Of a stretch of 9,006 nt of DNA, positions 1 to 5,944 are shown piece after piece (the first letter of the stretch is position 1; every line of letters starts with the position of its first letter). A program made the translations under genes and the position numbers. The DNA is taken from positions 1 through 9,006 of the forward strand of contig DAOWAH010000049.1 in assembly GCA_030634675.1 (NCBI GenBank), written 5' to 3'. The DNA comes from Fidelibacterota bacterium. Lineage in GTDB: Bacteria; Marinisomatota; Marinisomatia; Marinisomatales; TCS56. The notes under the pieces are model-generated. The model was not told where the DNA came from, ran no database searches, and worked only from the letters and a program-made list of their open reading frames with translations.

Positions 1-1
1 A

Positions 2-322
2 GTAAAATTGGGTGCCTATCTGTTTCTAGATACCTTCCCCGAGGAACCCAGTATTAATAATGATTTTTACAATATGCATTTAATTGGTGCTCATCTATTT
101 GCTAAAATGGAAATATATCCCGATAGTTGTATCTATACTTTGATGGATTATAGCTGGCTTGAAAACACCTTAACTGATTCAAGTACTAATTTGTCCTATG
201 AAAGGATAGATGACGCTATAATATTAACGGCCAAAACCAAGGACTTGCAGGCCTTCTTTTTGAAATACGCAAATAATGCCCAGGCCTTCAAAGATACTTC
301 GATTTTGCGACGGCAGAGTTGA
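2..322 (+). CDS. 3' end of an unrecognised protein (5' end outside window)
   Basis: The reading frame is open from the first base and ends at TGA 320-322, leaving about 106 C-terminal residues. A TTG at 8-10 could be read as a start, but the frame is open through the window edge and nothing resembling a ribosome site is visible, so this is most likely the tail of a longer gene. The visible part is soluble-looking, with no membrane segment. It has an acidic, aromatic first half (FPEEPSINNDFY, IYPDSCIYTLMDYSWLE) and a C-terminal segment ILTAKTKDLQAFFLKYANN that looks like a beta strand followed by an amphipathic helix. It ends in basic residues (RRQS). I do not recognise the family and assign no function. 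It is separated from the next gene by 287 bp, so it probably belongs to a different transcription unit. Confidence 0.6.
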   Translation, partial: VKLGAYLFLDTFPEEPSINNDFYNMHLIGAHLFAKMEIYPDSCIYTLMDYSWLENTLTDSSTNLSYERIDDAIILTAKTKDLQAFFLKYANNAQAFKDTSILRRQS

Positions 323-609
323 ATTGCCAATTGAATTCAAGGTGATAATTGTCACAATTCTATAAATCGTTCAATATATAATTTTGACCTGTATTCTAAT
401 TCAATTGGTACTGTAATTGGCATCCGTCAGATACAAAAGAAAATCCTGGGATCAATCTCATATTACCCCGATTAGTAAATTAGCAAAATAATCAGGAAAA
501 TCAGTCCTCAAATAATGCAGACTATAGTAAAGTTGCTGATAGAATATTCACCAAAGACCGCCTAGGGTGAGATTAATAATTAGTTAACACCATATTTTTA
601 AATTCAATC
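323..609. other. AT-rich intergenic region with small palindromes
   Basis: This 287-bp gap holds no convincing gene. Its first 100 bases repeat the pentamer AATTG/CAATT many times. They include the 10-bp palindrome TTGAATTCAA (331-340), the odd-centred palindrome AATTGT-C-ACAATT (347-359) and the near-palindrome GTGATAATTGTCAC (342-355). The 7-bp arms TTGAATT (319-325) and AATTCAA (334-340) could fold over the stop codon of the preceding gene, but no T-run follows, so a terminator is not supported. The stretch before 610 is very AT-rich and is where a promoter for the downstream cluster would have to lie, but I cannot pick one with confidence. At 421-430 there is a 10-base match to the arm and loop of the large hairpin at 5641-5670. 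Confidence 0.5.
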
Positions 610-1641
610 GTGTCAAAAAAATATAGATTATCGTTTTTAGTGTTCGTGTTAATTATTGGCAATCTGGTTGCCAGGAATTGGACATTTCCTAATTTCGTAG
701 CTGACACGGTCACGGTGGAGATTGCCGGTGATTCTTTATTCACATTGAGCTCCTTCCAATTTGTAAGGGATTACCGATCCACTTCAGGTCGTCTAATTGG
801 AATTGATACTAAAAAGAAATGGTATTATATCCCGGTTGATCAACATTATATGCTCAAGATGCCGCTGGCGGATTTATGTAATTGGTATTTCAATGATTAC
901 TTGTCACCGTCCCAGGAGAGCCATTTAATCATCGATAACTTGACCTATTGGGTTGATCGTAACACCGTCTTTTCCAAGGGCGCTAAGTTAAATGGGTATT
1001 CACGTCTGGTGGATGAAAATGGAACTGTAATCAAGGATTGGCAGTGGAATATACGATCTGATGCCAAAGGGAAATTAAAACCGGAAGAGCGAATGGGTTT
1101 ATTGATAAAAGCCTGGCTTGACAAACAGAATCAAGTTCTTACCAATCCAGTGCACGATTTACGAATTTCTCCCTTTTCCTATCGTCGGCAAATGACGGTC
1201 TGGTCTGATATTGTCTTTTTGAATGATGGATATGTTGTTGATATACGTTTGTCTTTGGATTTTCCGGTTGATGAAGTAGACCGGTATAGTCGCGGTATCC
1301 GCGGATTATATTATCGTCGGTCATCAATCCATGAATCGATTAGTTTTGGCGGCAAGGATAAACAATGGTATTTCCGCTTAAATGATAGCTGGCAAATCCG
1401 TTTGGGGCTGACCGGGCGTTTTGGATTTAACAGCATCAAAACGACTGAATATGAAGTGGTAGATTGGTGGAATATTTTTCTGGTTAATTTCAGTGGGAAT
1501 GCCAGTATCGAATATCGCCCGCGCTATTACAGCGGTATTTTTGCCGGATTAGGGTTATACCAGCTTGTTAATGGCCTGCCGGAATTAATTGACCGTTTTG
1601 AAACCGGAGTACTTTTAACGGTTGGAGTGAATCTGCCATGA
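610..1641 (+). CDS. Exported two-part protein with beta-rich C-terminal half, probable envelope/outer-membrane component
   Basis: A 343-residue protein starting at GTG 610 with no Shine-Dalgarno. No upstream in-frame ATG is near, and the N-terminus is a clear export signal (basic SKKYR, then hydrophobic residues 8-20, cleavage plausible near ALVAR-N or just after). Residues about 30-180 form a mixed domain: a strand-rich start, the segment SHLIIDNLTYWVDRN (104-118), then strand, turn DENG and strand (131-146), then a helix (158-174). This layout loosely recalls periplasmic auxiliary lipoproteins of the LptE/YajG/ABC-aux kind, but there is no lipobox Cys and the comparison is weak. Residues about 195-343 alternate polar and hydrophobic or aromatic residues and end in VGVNLP, as in a small outer-membrane beta-barrel or beta-sandwich. 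The stop overlaps the ATG of the TonB receptor gene by 4 nt (ATGA), implying translational coupling and a shared role. No family is recognised. Confidence 0.7.
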   Translation: MSKKYRLSFLVFVLIIGNLVARNWTFPNFVADTVTVEIAGDSLFTLSSFQFVRDYRSTSGRLIGIDTKKKWYYIPVDQHYMLKMPLADLCNWYFNDYLSPSQESHLIIDNLTYWVDRNTVFSKGAKLNGYSRLVDENGTVIKDWQWNIRSDAKGKLKPEERMGLLIKAWLDKQNQVLTNPVHDLRISPFSYRRQMTVWSDIVFLNDGYVVDIRLSLDFPVDEVDRYSRGIRGLYYRRSSIHESISFGGKDKQWYFRLNDSWQIRLGLTGRFGFNSIKTTEYEVVDWWNIFLVNFSGNASIEYRPRYYSGIFAGLGLYQLVNGLPELIDRFETGVLLTVGVNLP

Positions 1642-3956
1642 GGATCTGGTTGGTAATTGGTCTTTCGTTGATGGGCTTCCTGCGGGGTGCCAATTTGAGT
1701 GGATATGTAGCAGACCGGAAAACAGGTGAAACGATCATAGGTGTAAACGTAATTATTGATGGTTCAAATTACGGTGCCTCAACCGACCGGAATGGTTTTT
1801 TCACGATCACTGGTATATCAGTTAGTGAATATACTCTGCGGTTTTCACATATTGCTTACCAGTCAGTATCGCAGAAATTTAATGTGGGGAGATCTGATAA
1901 ATTTTTAGGGACGATTCTGTTGGATCAGACTGCAATCCAGGGTGAATCGATTACGGTAACAGCCAATCGCGGAAACATAATCAAACGGGATATGGATATT
2001 TCCGGTTTTGAAGTTGATCCGGTGGTATTGCGGGAAGTGCCAACACTGGGAAAGGATGTATTCCGCTTGGTACAGTATTCACCCAGTACCACTATATCTG
2101 ACCCCATGTCACCTTTGTATTATGTGCGCGGCAGTGATCCGGGTGAAAACCTGGTTCAACTGGATGGGATGACGATTTATAATCCGCAGCACATGCTCAG
2201 TTTACAAGCCATTTTCAATCCCTATGCCATCAAGAGCATTGAAATGCTGGTGGGTGGTTACGACGCCGAATTCGGGGGACGTAATTCATCAATACTGTAT
2301 ATTTCTTCCCGGGAAGGTCATCAGGATGAGGTGAAGGGTGAATTCAAACCCTCCACGTCGGGATTTAAGGGTGCCATTGAATTTCCAGTAGCTGGTGGTG
2401 GAACTGCCATGCTGTCCGGCCGAGTTCTAACTTCATTGGTAAACCGGGTTTTAATGAATATGCCCAATTATATGGGTGATTTCAATGGTGCCTGGCAAAA
2501 AACGATTGGCAAGACCAAAGTTCGTGTATCGACCTTTTATGCCCGGGATTACATGGATTATGATTTCCACCGCTTCAGTATCTATTTTACCCAACCGTAT
2601 ATGAAGGATTACAGTTTTGGATTCCTGTCCGACGCCACCAATCTGGCTCTTGGAGTAAAAACCCGCTCCATCTTAACACCCAGCCTGGTAGCGGAATCCC
2701 ATTGCTATTTCTCCCGTTTCAGCGTGGATAATAAAAATTTCTTCAGCTTCAGTGCTTACGATTCAATCAATAACGTGGATGTTGTTCTGAAATATACTAC
2801 CCGAATAATAAACCGTATTTCGGATTTTACAACAAAAGCAAACCTGACCTATTTTACGGTTTTCAATCAAACATTGAAATTAGGTGTCGAGAATAATCAG
2901 TATAATTTTTATAATGATACCGGAATTTTCAGTAATCAGTCATCGATTACTGATTTGTCTTCGGCTCTGTTGTCTTTTTATGTGCAGGATAAAATCGCTC
3001 TGGGAGCGCTACTGTTGAAATTTGGTATACGCCAAGCCCGTTTTCAATCCGCATCAAAATGGCGTAGTGAACCACGAGCTTCATTTGCTTTGAAATTGGG
3101 TAACACAACAATTAAGGGCGCCTGGGGTCGCTATTATCAATATATCGCTACAATGAATACTCAGGATGTTGAGATTAGCCAGTACCTGGATTATTATTAT
3201 CCCTTAATTGATAAAGTGCCATTGACTTCTCTGCATTACATTTTAAGTATGGAAGGTAAGTTCATAAAGCGGTTAAATTATTCGTTATCGGCTTATTTCA
3301 AAGAATTACCGGTTCTCTACCGTTTCGATTATAATTCATCTTCCGCTTCTATTTTCGCTTACAATGCTGGATTAGAACAGGGCAGTGGGGAAGCTTATGG
3401 TGCAGAGTTTTTAGTGCGCGGAAACTGGAAACATCTTTCGGGCTGGACCAGTTATTCCTGGTCGCGCTCAACACGCAATTATTCTTCAATACAAGCCGGG
3501 AAATCATTCCTGTTTGACGGTGATCAGACCCATAATTTTAAGGCTGTATTGCTATTTAAATTGACCGATTATATTACTGCCAGTACAACAATAAAAATGA
3601 CCTCCGGATTTCCCCGCACCTGGGAAACCGGAAATTTCAATCATTACACCTATGATCCTATGGCAAATTCAGTGGGTGTTTTCCCTGAACCATATACACC
3701 TGATAAAAATAATGTCCGCTATCCTGCGCGGGTTGCCTGGGATATCGGCTGGAAGAAAAAATTACGAGGTGGCTTTGGATATTATCTCGCGGAGTACATC
3801 GGTTCCGATGAAGCTTATTTTACTTTGTCAATCCAGAACCTGTTGTTTCTCCGACGTAATCCGTACATGTATGTCTATATTCCAGAATATGGTCATTACG
3901 GTTTTGATATTGCTTATTTTCCTATGGTCAGTGCAGGGTACAGTATCAAATTTTAG
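1638..3956 (+). CDS. TonB-dependent outer-membrane receptor with N-terminal carboxypeptidase-regulatory-like domain
   Basis: A 772-residue outer-membrane active transporter, powered in this family by TonB-ExbB-ExbD. Order of parts: signal peptide 1-18 (cleavage near LRGA-N); a beta-sandwich CarboxypepD_reg-like domain at about 19-96 (SGYVADRKTGETIIGVNV, then YGASTDRNGFFTI and GISVSEYTLRFSHIAY); a TonB-box-like segment ESITVTA (103-109), close to the DTITVTA type of known receptors; a plug domain at about 133-226 with YYVRGSDPGENLVQLDGM, YNPQHM, FNPYAIKSIEMLVGGYDAEFGGR and SSREG; then a long beta-barrel ending in the aromatic YSIKF. The length suits FecA/CirA-size receptors rather than the roughly 1000-residue SusC type, and no SusD-like partner is present. 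The gene starts inside the stop of the preceding gene (ATGA) and is followed 12 nt later by a DUF4249-like lipoprotein, a pairing known from Bacteroidetes. The substrate cannot be read from sequence. Confidence 0.93.
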   Translation: MRIWLVIGLSLMGFLRGANLSGYVADRKTGETIIGVNVIIDGSNYGASTDRNGFFTITGISVSEYTLRFSHIAYQSVSQKFNVGRSDKFLGTILLDQTAIQGESITVTANRGNIIKRDMDISGFEVDPVVLREVPTLGKDVFRLVQYSPSTTISDPMSPLYYVRGSDPGENLVQLDGMTIYNPQHMLSLQAIFNPYAIKSIEMLVGGYDAEFGGRNSSILYISSREGHQDEVKGEFKPSTSGFKGAIEFPVAGGGTAMLSGRVLTSLVNRVLMNMPNYMGDFNGAWQKTIGKTKVRVSTFYARDYMDYDFHRFSIYFTQPYMKDYSFGFLSDATNLALGVKTRSILTPSLVAESHCYFSRFSVDNKNFFSFSAYDSINNVDVVLKYTTRIINRISDFTTKANLTYFTVFNQTLKLGVENNQYNFYNDTGIFSNQSSITDLSSALLSFYVQDKIALGALLLKFGIRQARFQSASKWRSEPRASFALKLGNTTIKGAWGRYYQYIATMNTQDVEISQYLDYYYPLIDKVPLTSLHYILSMEGKFIKRLNYSLSAYFKELPVLYRFDYNSSSASIFAYNAGLEQGSGEAYGAEFLVRGNWKHLSGWTSYSWSRSTRNYSSIQAGKSFLFDGDQTHNFKAVLLFKLTDYITASTTIKMTSGFPRTWETGNFNHYTYDPMANSVGVFPEPYTPDKNNVRYPARVAWDIGWKKKLRGGFGYYLAEYIGSDEAYFTLSIQNLLFLRRNPYMYVYIPEYGHYGFDIAYFPMVSAGYSIKF

Positions 3957-3958
3957 GA
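3955..3958 (+). promoter_or_regulatory. Weak Shine-Dalgarno (AGGA) supporting the ATG at 3969
   Basis: AGGA overlaps the TAG stop of the receptor gene and sits 10 nt before ATG 3969. The earlier ATG at 3961 runs into TGA after four codons, so 3969 is the functional start. The overlap suggests coupled translation with the receptor. Confidence 0.4.
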
Positions 3959-3968
3959 TCATGAAAAT

Positions 3969-4727
3969 ATGCTGAACAGAATAAATATTTTGTTTGTTAT
4001 GCTTATAATAATTAGCTGTGATCTACCCCAGGATCCTGGTCCAATGCCTACGGAAATCATTGAGCAAAAATTTGAACCGGGGCATAATGTATTCGGCGTT
4101 TTACGTAATGACGGCCAGTCCGGTACGTCATTTCTGCATGTTGAACGCGCCTGGGAAACAGAGGAGATGTCCGAGGAATTTGATGCCTTTATCAGGAATG
4201 CAACGGTAACTATTTTTAACGATTCAACAGATTGGGATTTTACCTACATGATTGACACTGTCTACTATGAATATTATACCAATCCCGGATTTCTGCCCCT
4301 GTCAGGGATGGAATATGGTTTGATTGTCGAATCACCGGGGCTGCCGACCCTCACTGGTACGGTTGTGATTCCTGAAAAACCACCAGTGGATAGCTCCAGC
4401 ATAAAAATTGTGAATAATTATATTCAGTTTTCGTTGGCTGCTGCTAGTTCAATCAGGATATACGATATTTATGTATTTTCCGAGCTAGATGTGATTGATC
4501 AACGCACGATCAGTAACGGAGATGCCGTAGATGTTAAAATGGATTTAAGCAAATTAGAGGGAGTTCCCATTTTGATATTTATCTATGGCTATGAATCAAA
4601 TTTGGCGGCCTATCAGACCAGTCCCTCGACAATTAAACCTCAGACTTACCACGAAACAGTGATTACGGTGGCCGGGGGTTATGGGTGTTTTGGAGCGGTA
4701 TCGGTAATCAGTATCGTACTGGATTGA
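3969..4727 (+). CDS. DUF4249-like lipoprotein, partner of the TonB-dependent receptor
   Basis: A 252-residue lipoprotein. The N-terminus (MLNRINILFVMLIIISC) is a type II signal with lipobox IIS-C, giving lipidated Cys17. The mature protein begins DLPQDPG. Features in order that recall DUF4249: an early strand with FGVLRNDG; DAFIRNATVTIFND (a V-x-N/D-A-x-V-x-I pattern); an aromatic segment YYEYYTNPGF; LSGMEYGLIVESPGLPTLTGTVVIPEKPP (305-like strand, loop, then Val-Ile-Pro), which resembles the 'Y-x-L ... T-x-P' core of the family; and a C-terminal GGYGCFGAVSV (236-246) like the family's closing G-x-x-G-x-F-G. DUF4249 members are usually encoded next to TonB-dependent receptors, as here (12 nt downstream). 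The role is unknown; it is probably a surface or periplasmic accessory that binds substrate or gates the receptor. Family assignment is by pattern only, and at 252 residues it is on the short side. Confidence 0.68.
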   Translation: MLNRINILFVMLIIISCDLPQDPGPMPTEIIEQKFEPGHNVFGVLRNDGQSGTSFLHVERAWETEEMSEEFDAFIRNATVTIFNDSTDWDFTYMIDTVYYEYYTNPGFLPLSGMEYGLIVESPGLPTLTGTVVIPEKPPVDSSSIKIVNNYIQFSLAAASSIRIYDIYVFSELDVIDQRTISNGDAVDVKMDLSKLEGVPILIFIYGYESNLAAYQTSPSTIKPQTYHETVITVAGGYGCFGAVSVISIVLD

Positions 4728-4761
4728 ATTGATTGAACAATTGAAATGATTTAACAGAATT

Positions 4762-4766
4762 AGAGG
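4762..4766 (+). promoter_or_regulatory. Shine-Dalgarno AGAGG for the hydrolase gene
   Basis: AGAGG lies 9 nt before ATG 4776 and fixes that start. It is notable because the starts at 610, 5945 and 7263 have no recognisable SD, so SD use in this genome appears mixed. Confidence 0.65.
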
Positions 4767-4775
4767 TAAAGAACA

Positions 4776-5639
4776 ATGATCGGAATCTGGATAGGTGTAA
4801 TCACAGGGATAATAATTTTATTAATAGTAAGTTTATCAAGAGTTTATCATACACCAATAACACCCCATTCTACTACACCGGGTAAATATGATATCGATTT
4901 CCAGGAGATTCGTTTTCCCACGCAGAATACTCGTAAATTATATGGCTGGTGGATTCCTGAACGTATAGCAAGAATGAAACGTTTACCGACGATCATCCTG
5001 ATTCATGGTTGGTCGCGTAATGTGGAACGAATGCTGCCCTACATTCGCAATTTGCATGGTCGCGGTTATAATCTGCTGGCTTTTGACGCTCGTCACCATG
5101 GTAGCAGCGATCCGGATACATTTTCGTCAATGTTGAAATTCGCCGAGGATATATCTGCTGCAGTAGATTTTGTATCGCGAAAGGAGAGTGCTGATCCTGA
5201 TTTAATCGGGGTATTGGGGTTGTCGATTGGTGGCGCCGGTACAATTTATGCAACGGCTCATGATGACCGGATAAAAGCCATTGTTACCGTAGGAGCATTT
5301 GCCCACCCGGCGGAAGTGATGAAGCTGGAATTTTCCCGACGACATTTTCCTTATTATCCATTTATCTGGTTGTTTTTTAAATATATGGAATACCGGATCG
5401 GAGCGAAGTTTGATGAAATAGCTCCCGTGAACAATATTTCCATAGTCAAGGCCCATATTCTGCTTATTCACGGACAGAACGATCAAACTGTACCAGTGGA
5501 ACAGGGTGAGCATTTGTATGCTGTTTCCAATCCGGATAAAACCGAACTCTGGTTACAGCCGGACCGCGGCCATTCCGATTGTCATCGGGAAACCGGTTTT
5601 TGGGACAGAATCGACGACTTTTTTAGGACAGCCTTTTAA
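4776..5639 (+). CDS. Membrane-anchored alpha/beta hydrolase (serine hydrolase, BEM46/FrsA-like)
   Basis: A 287-residue alpha/beta-hydrolase-fold enzyme. Residues about 3-22 are a single hydrophobic segment without a good cleavage site, so it is likely an uncleaved inner-membrane anchor; with few basic residues before it, orientation is uncertain. The core shows the oxyanion motif IHGWS (76-80), an FDARHHGSS strand-turn (103-111), the nucleophile elbow GLSIGG with Ser150 (148-153), the acid IHGQNDQTVP with Asp236 (231-240), and the catalytic histidine DRGHSD with His266. All three triad residues are present and well spaced, so it should be active, on an ester, thioester, amide or peptide; the substrate cannot be inferred. 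A lid-like insert at about 176-215 is rich in aromatics (RRHFPYYPFIWLFFKYMEY) and could contact membrane or lipid. It lies 48 nt after the lipoprotein gene, so it may be co-transcribed, and is followed immediately by a strong hairpin. Confidence 0.9.
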   Translation: MIGIWIGVITGIIILLIVSLSRVYHTPITPHSTTPGKYDIDFQEIRFPTQNTRKLYGWWIPERIARMKRLPTIILIHGWSRNVERMLPYIRNLHGRGYNLLAFDARHHGSSDPDTFSSMLKFAEDISAAVDFVSRKESADPDLIGVLGLSIGGAGTIYATAHDDRIKAIVTVGAFAHPAEVMKLEFSRRHFPYYPFIWLFFKYMEYRIGAKFDEIAPVNNISIVKAHILLIHGQNDQTVPVEQGEHLYAVSNPDKTELWLQPDRGHSDCHRETGFWDRIDDFFRTAF

Positions 5640-5640
5640 G

Positions 5641-5670
5641 GATGCCATCCGTCAGCTGGCGGATGGCATC
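5641..5670. repeat. Perfect hairpin directly after the hydrolase stop, possible terminator or REP-like element
   Basis: GATGCCATCCG (5641-5651) is the exact reverse complement of CGGATGGCATC (5660-5670). Allowing one G-T pair and one further C-G pair, the stem reaches 13 bp around an AGCT tetraloop. It begins one base after the TAA at 5637-5639. No T-tract follows (CTTGTATCTG), so a classic intrinsic terminator is not shown. It may act as a 3'-end stabiliser or belong to a dispersed palindromic repeat family. Confidence 0.8.
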
Positions 5671-5685
5671 CTTGTATCTGCCAAT

Positions 5686-5713
5686 TCGTTACAACGCTCC
5701 GGCGTTGTAACGA
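5686..5713. repeat. Perfect 12-bp hairpin with a UNCG-type tetraloop
   Basis: TCGTTACAACGC (5686-5697) pairs exactly with GCGTTGTAACGA (5702-5713), leaving the 4-nt loop TCCG closed by C-G. As RNA this is a C(UCCG)G loop, a member of the exceptionally stable UNCG class. No T-run follows on the + strand (TAAAGAAG). The structure is visible directly; its role, as terminator, processing site or dispersed repeat, is inference. Confidence 0.85.
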
Positions 5714-5754
5714 TAAAGAAGCATTGTCACCCTGAGCTTGTTCTGATTAAAGTA

Positions 5755-5777
5755 CCAGGCACCTTCGAAGTGCCCGG
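5755..5777. repeat. Imperfect hairpin CC-a-GGCAC / GTGCC-c-GG
   Basis: GGCAC (5758-5762) pairs with GTGCC (5770-5774) around a 7-nt loop containing TTCGAA. After an A/C mismatch, CC (5755-5756) pairs with GG (5776-5777). The interrupted right arm looks like a decayed copy of a longer palindrome. Together with the hairpins at 5641 and 5686 it forms a run of three unrelated palindromes within 140 bp. Confidence 0.6.
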
Positions 5778-5798
5778 CAATTACCAAATATAAAAACC

Positions 5799-5884
5799 AC
5801 TTTCGCCCTTAACTTGTATTAACCTTGCGAAAGCATTACCTGCCCATCGTAATCCGGAGGATGTAGATGGGAACTTTCGCAAAG
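5799..5884. promoter_or_regulatory. Heptamer triplet able to form two mutually exclusive hairpins
   Basis: CTTTCGC occurs at 5800-5806 and again at 5874-5880, with its complement GCGAAAG at 5827-5833. The middle copy can pair with the first (7 bp, 20-nt loop) or with the last. The second option extends to 9 bp, TTGCGAAAG (5825-5833) with CTTTCGCAA (5874-5882). Inside the second structure lie nested arms CCCATC (5843-5848)/GATGGG (5866-5871) and ATCC (5852-5855)/GGAT (5859-5862), making it the more stable fold. The element ends 60 nt before the NamZ-like gene. It could be a leader with switching structure, but no T-run or known riboswitch consensus is visible. Confidence 0.4.
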
Positions 5885-5944
5885 TTTCAGATTCTTACAA
5901 TTTATTAGTTACTCCATTCCCCCGATCCGCTTTAAATTTGATCT

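Larger units (their letters stand above)
5640..5944. other. Structured 305-bp intergenic region
   Basis: No gene is supported here. A longer forward frame crossing 5506-5793 is an out-of-frame shadow of the hydrolase. The first half (5641-5777) carries a hydrolase-proximal hairpin, a UNCG-loop hairpin, a half-palindrome and a third weaker hairpin. The second half (5799-5884) has three copies of a GCGAAAG/CTTTCGC heptamer arranged so that two alternative hairpins can form. The last 60 bases are AT-rich and should contain the start signals of the NamZ-like gene. Confidence 0.7.

Noticed and set aside
515..565. Short frame of 16 codons (ATG 515 to TAG 563-565) upstream of the receptor cluster, as a leader peptide
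   Set aside because: No SD, no run of a regulatory amino acid and no attenuator hairpin after it; expected by chance.
593..600. TATTTTTA before the GTG at 610 as a promoter -10/-7 element
   Set aside because: No matching -35 or -33 element, and the surrounding DNA is AT-rich enough to give this by chance.
3652..3975. Forward frame of 107 codons across the receptor's 3' end
   Set aside because: Out-of-frame shadow inside the well-supported receptor gene; its sequence has no recognisable domain.
1638..4727. SusC/SusD polysaccharide utilisation locus
   Set aside because: The receptor is only 772 residues, the lipoprotein resembles DUF4249 rather than SusD, and no glycoside hydrolase or sensor-regulator is adjacent.
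5202..5513. Reverse-strand frame of 103 codons inside the hydrolase gene
   Set aside because: Complementary shadow of a gene with an intact catalytic triad.
5506..5793. Forward frame of 95 codons running from the hydrolase gene into the repeat region
   Set aside because: It starts inside the hydrolase in another frame and then crosses the palindromes; no SD and no protein-like pattern.
5933..5940. TAAATTTG, a match to the Bacteroidetes -7 promoter element TAnnTTTG
   Set aside because: No TTTG/TTG at the matching -33 distance, it lies too close to the GTG 5945 start, and the host is probably not a Bacteroidetes.
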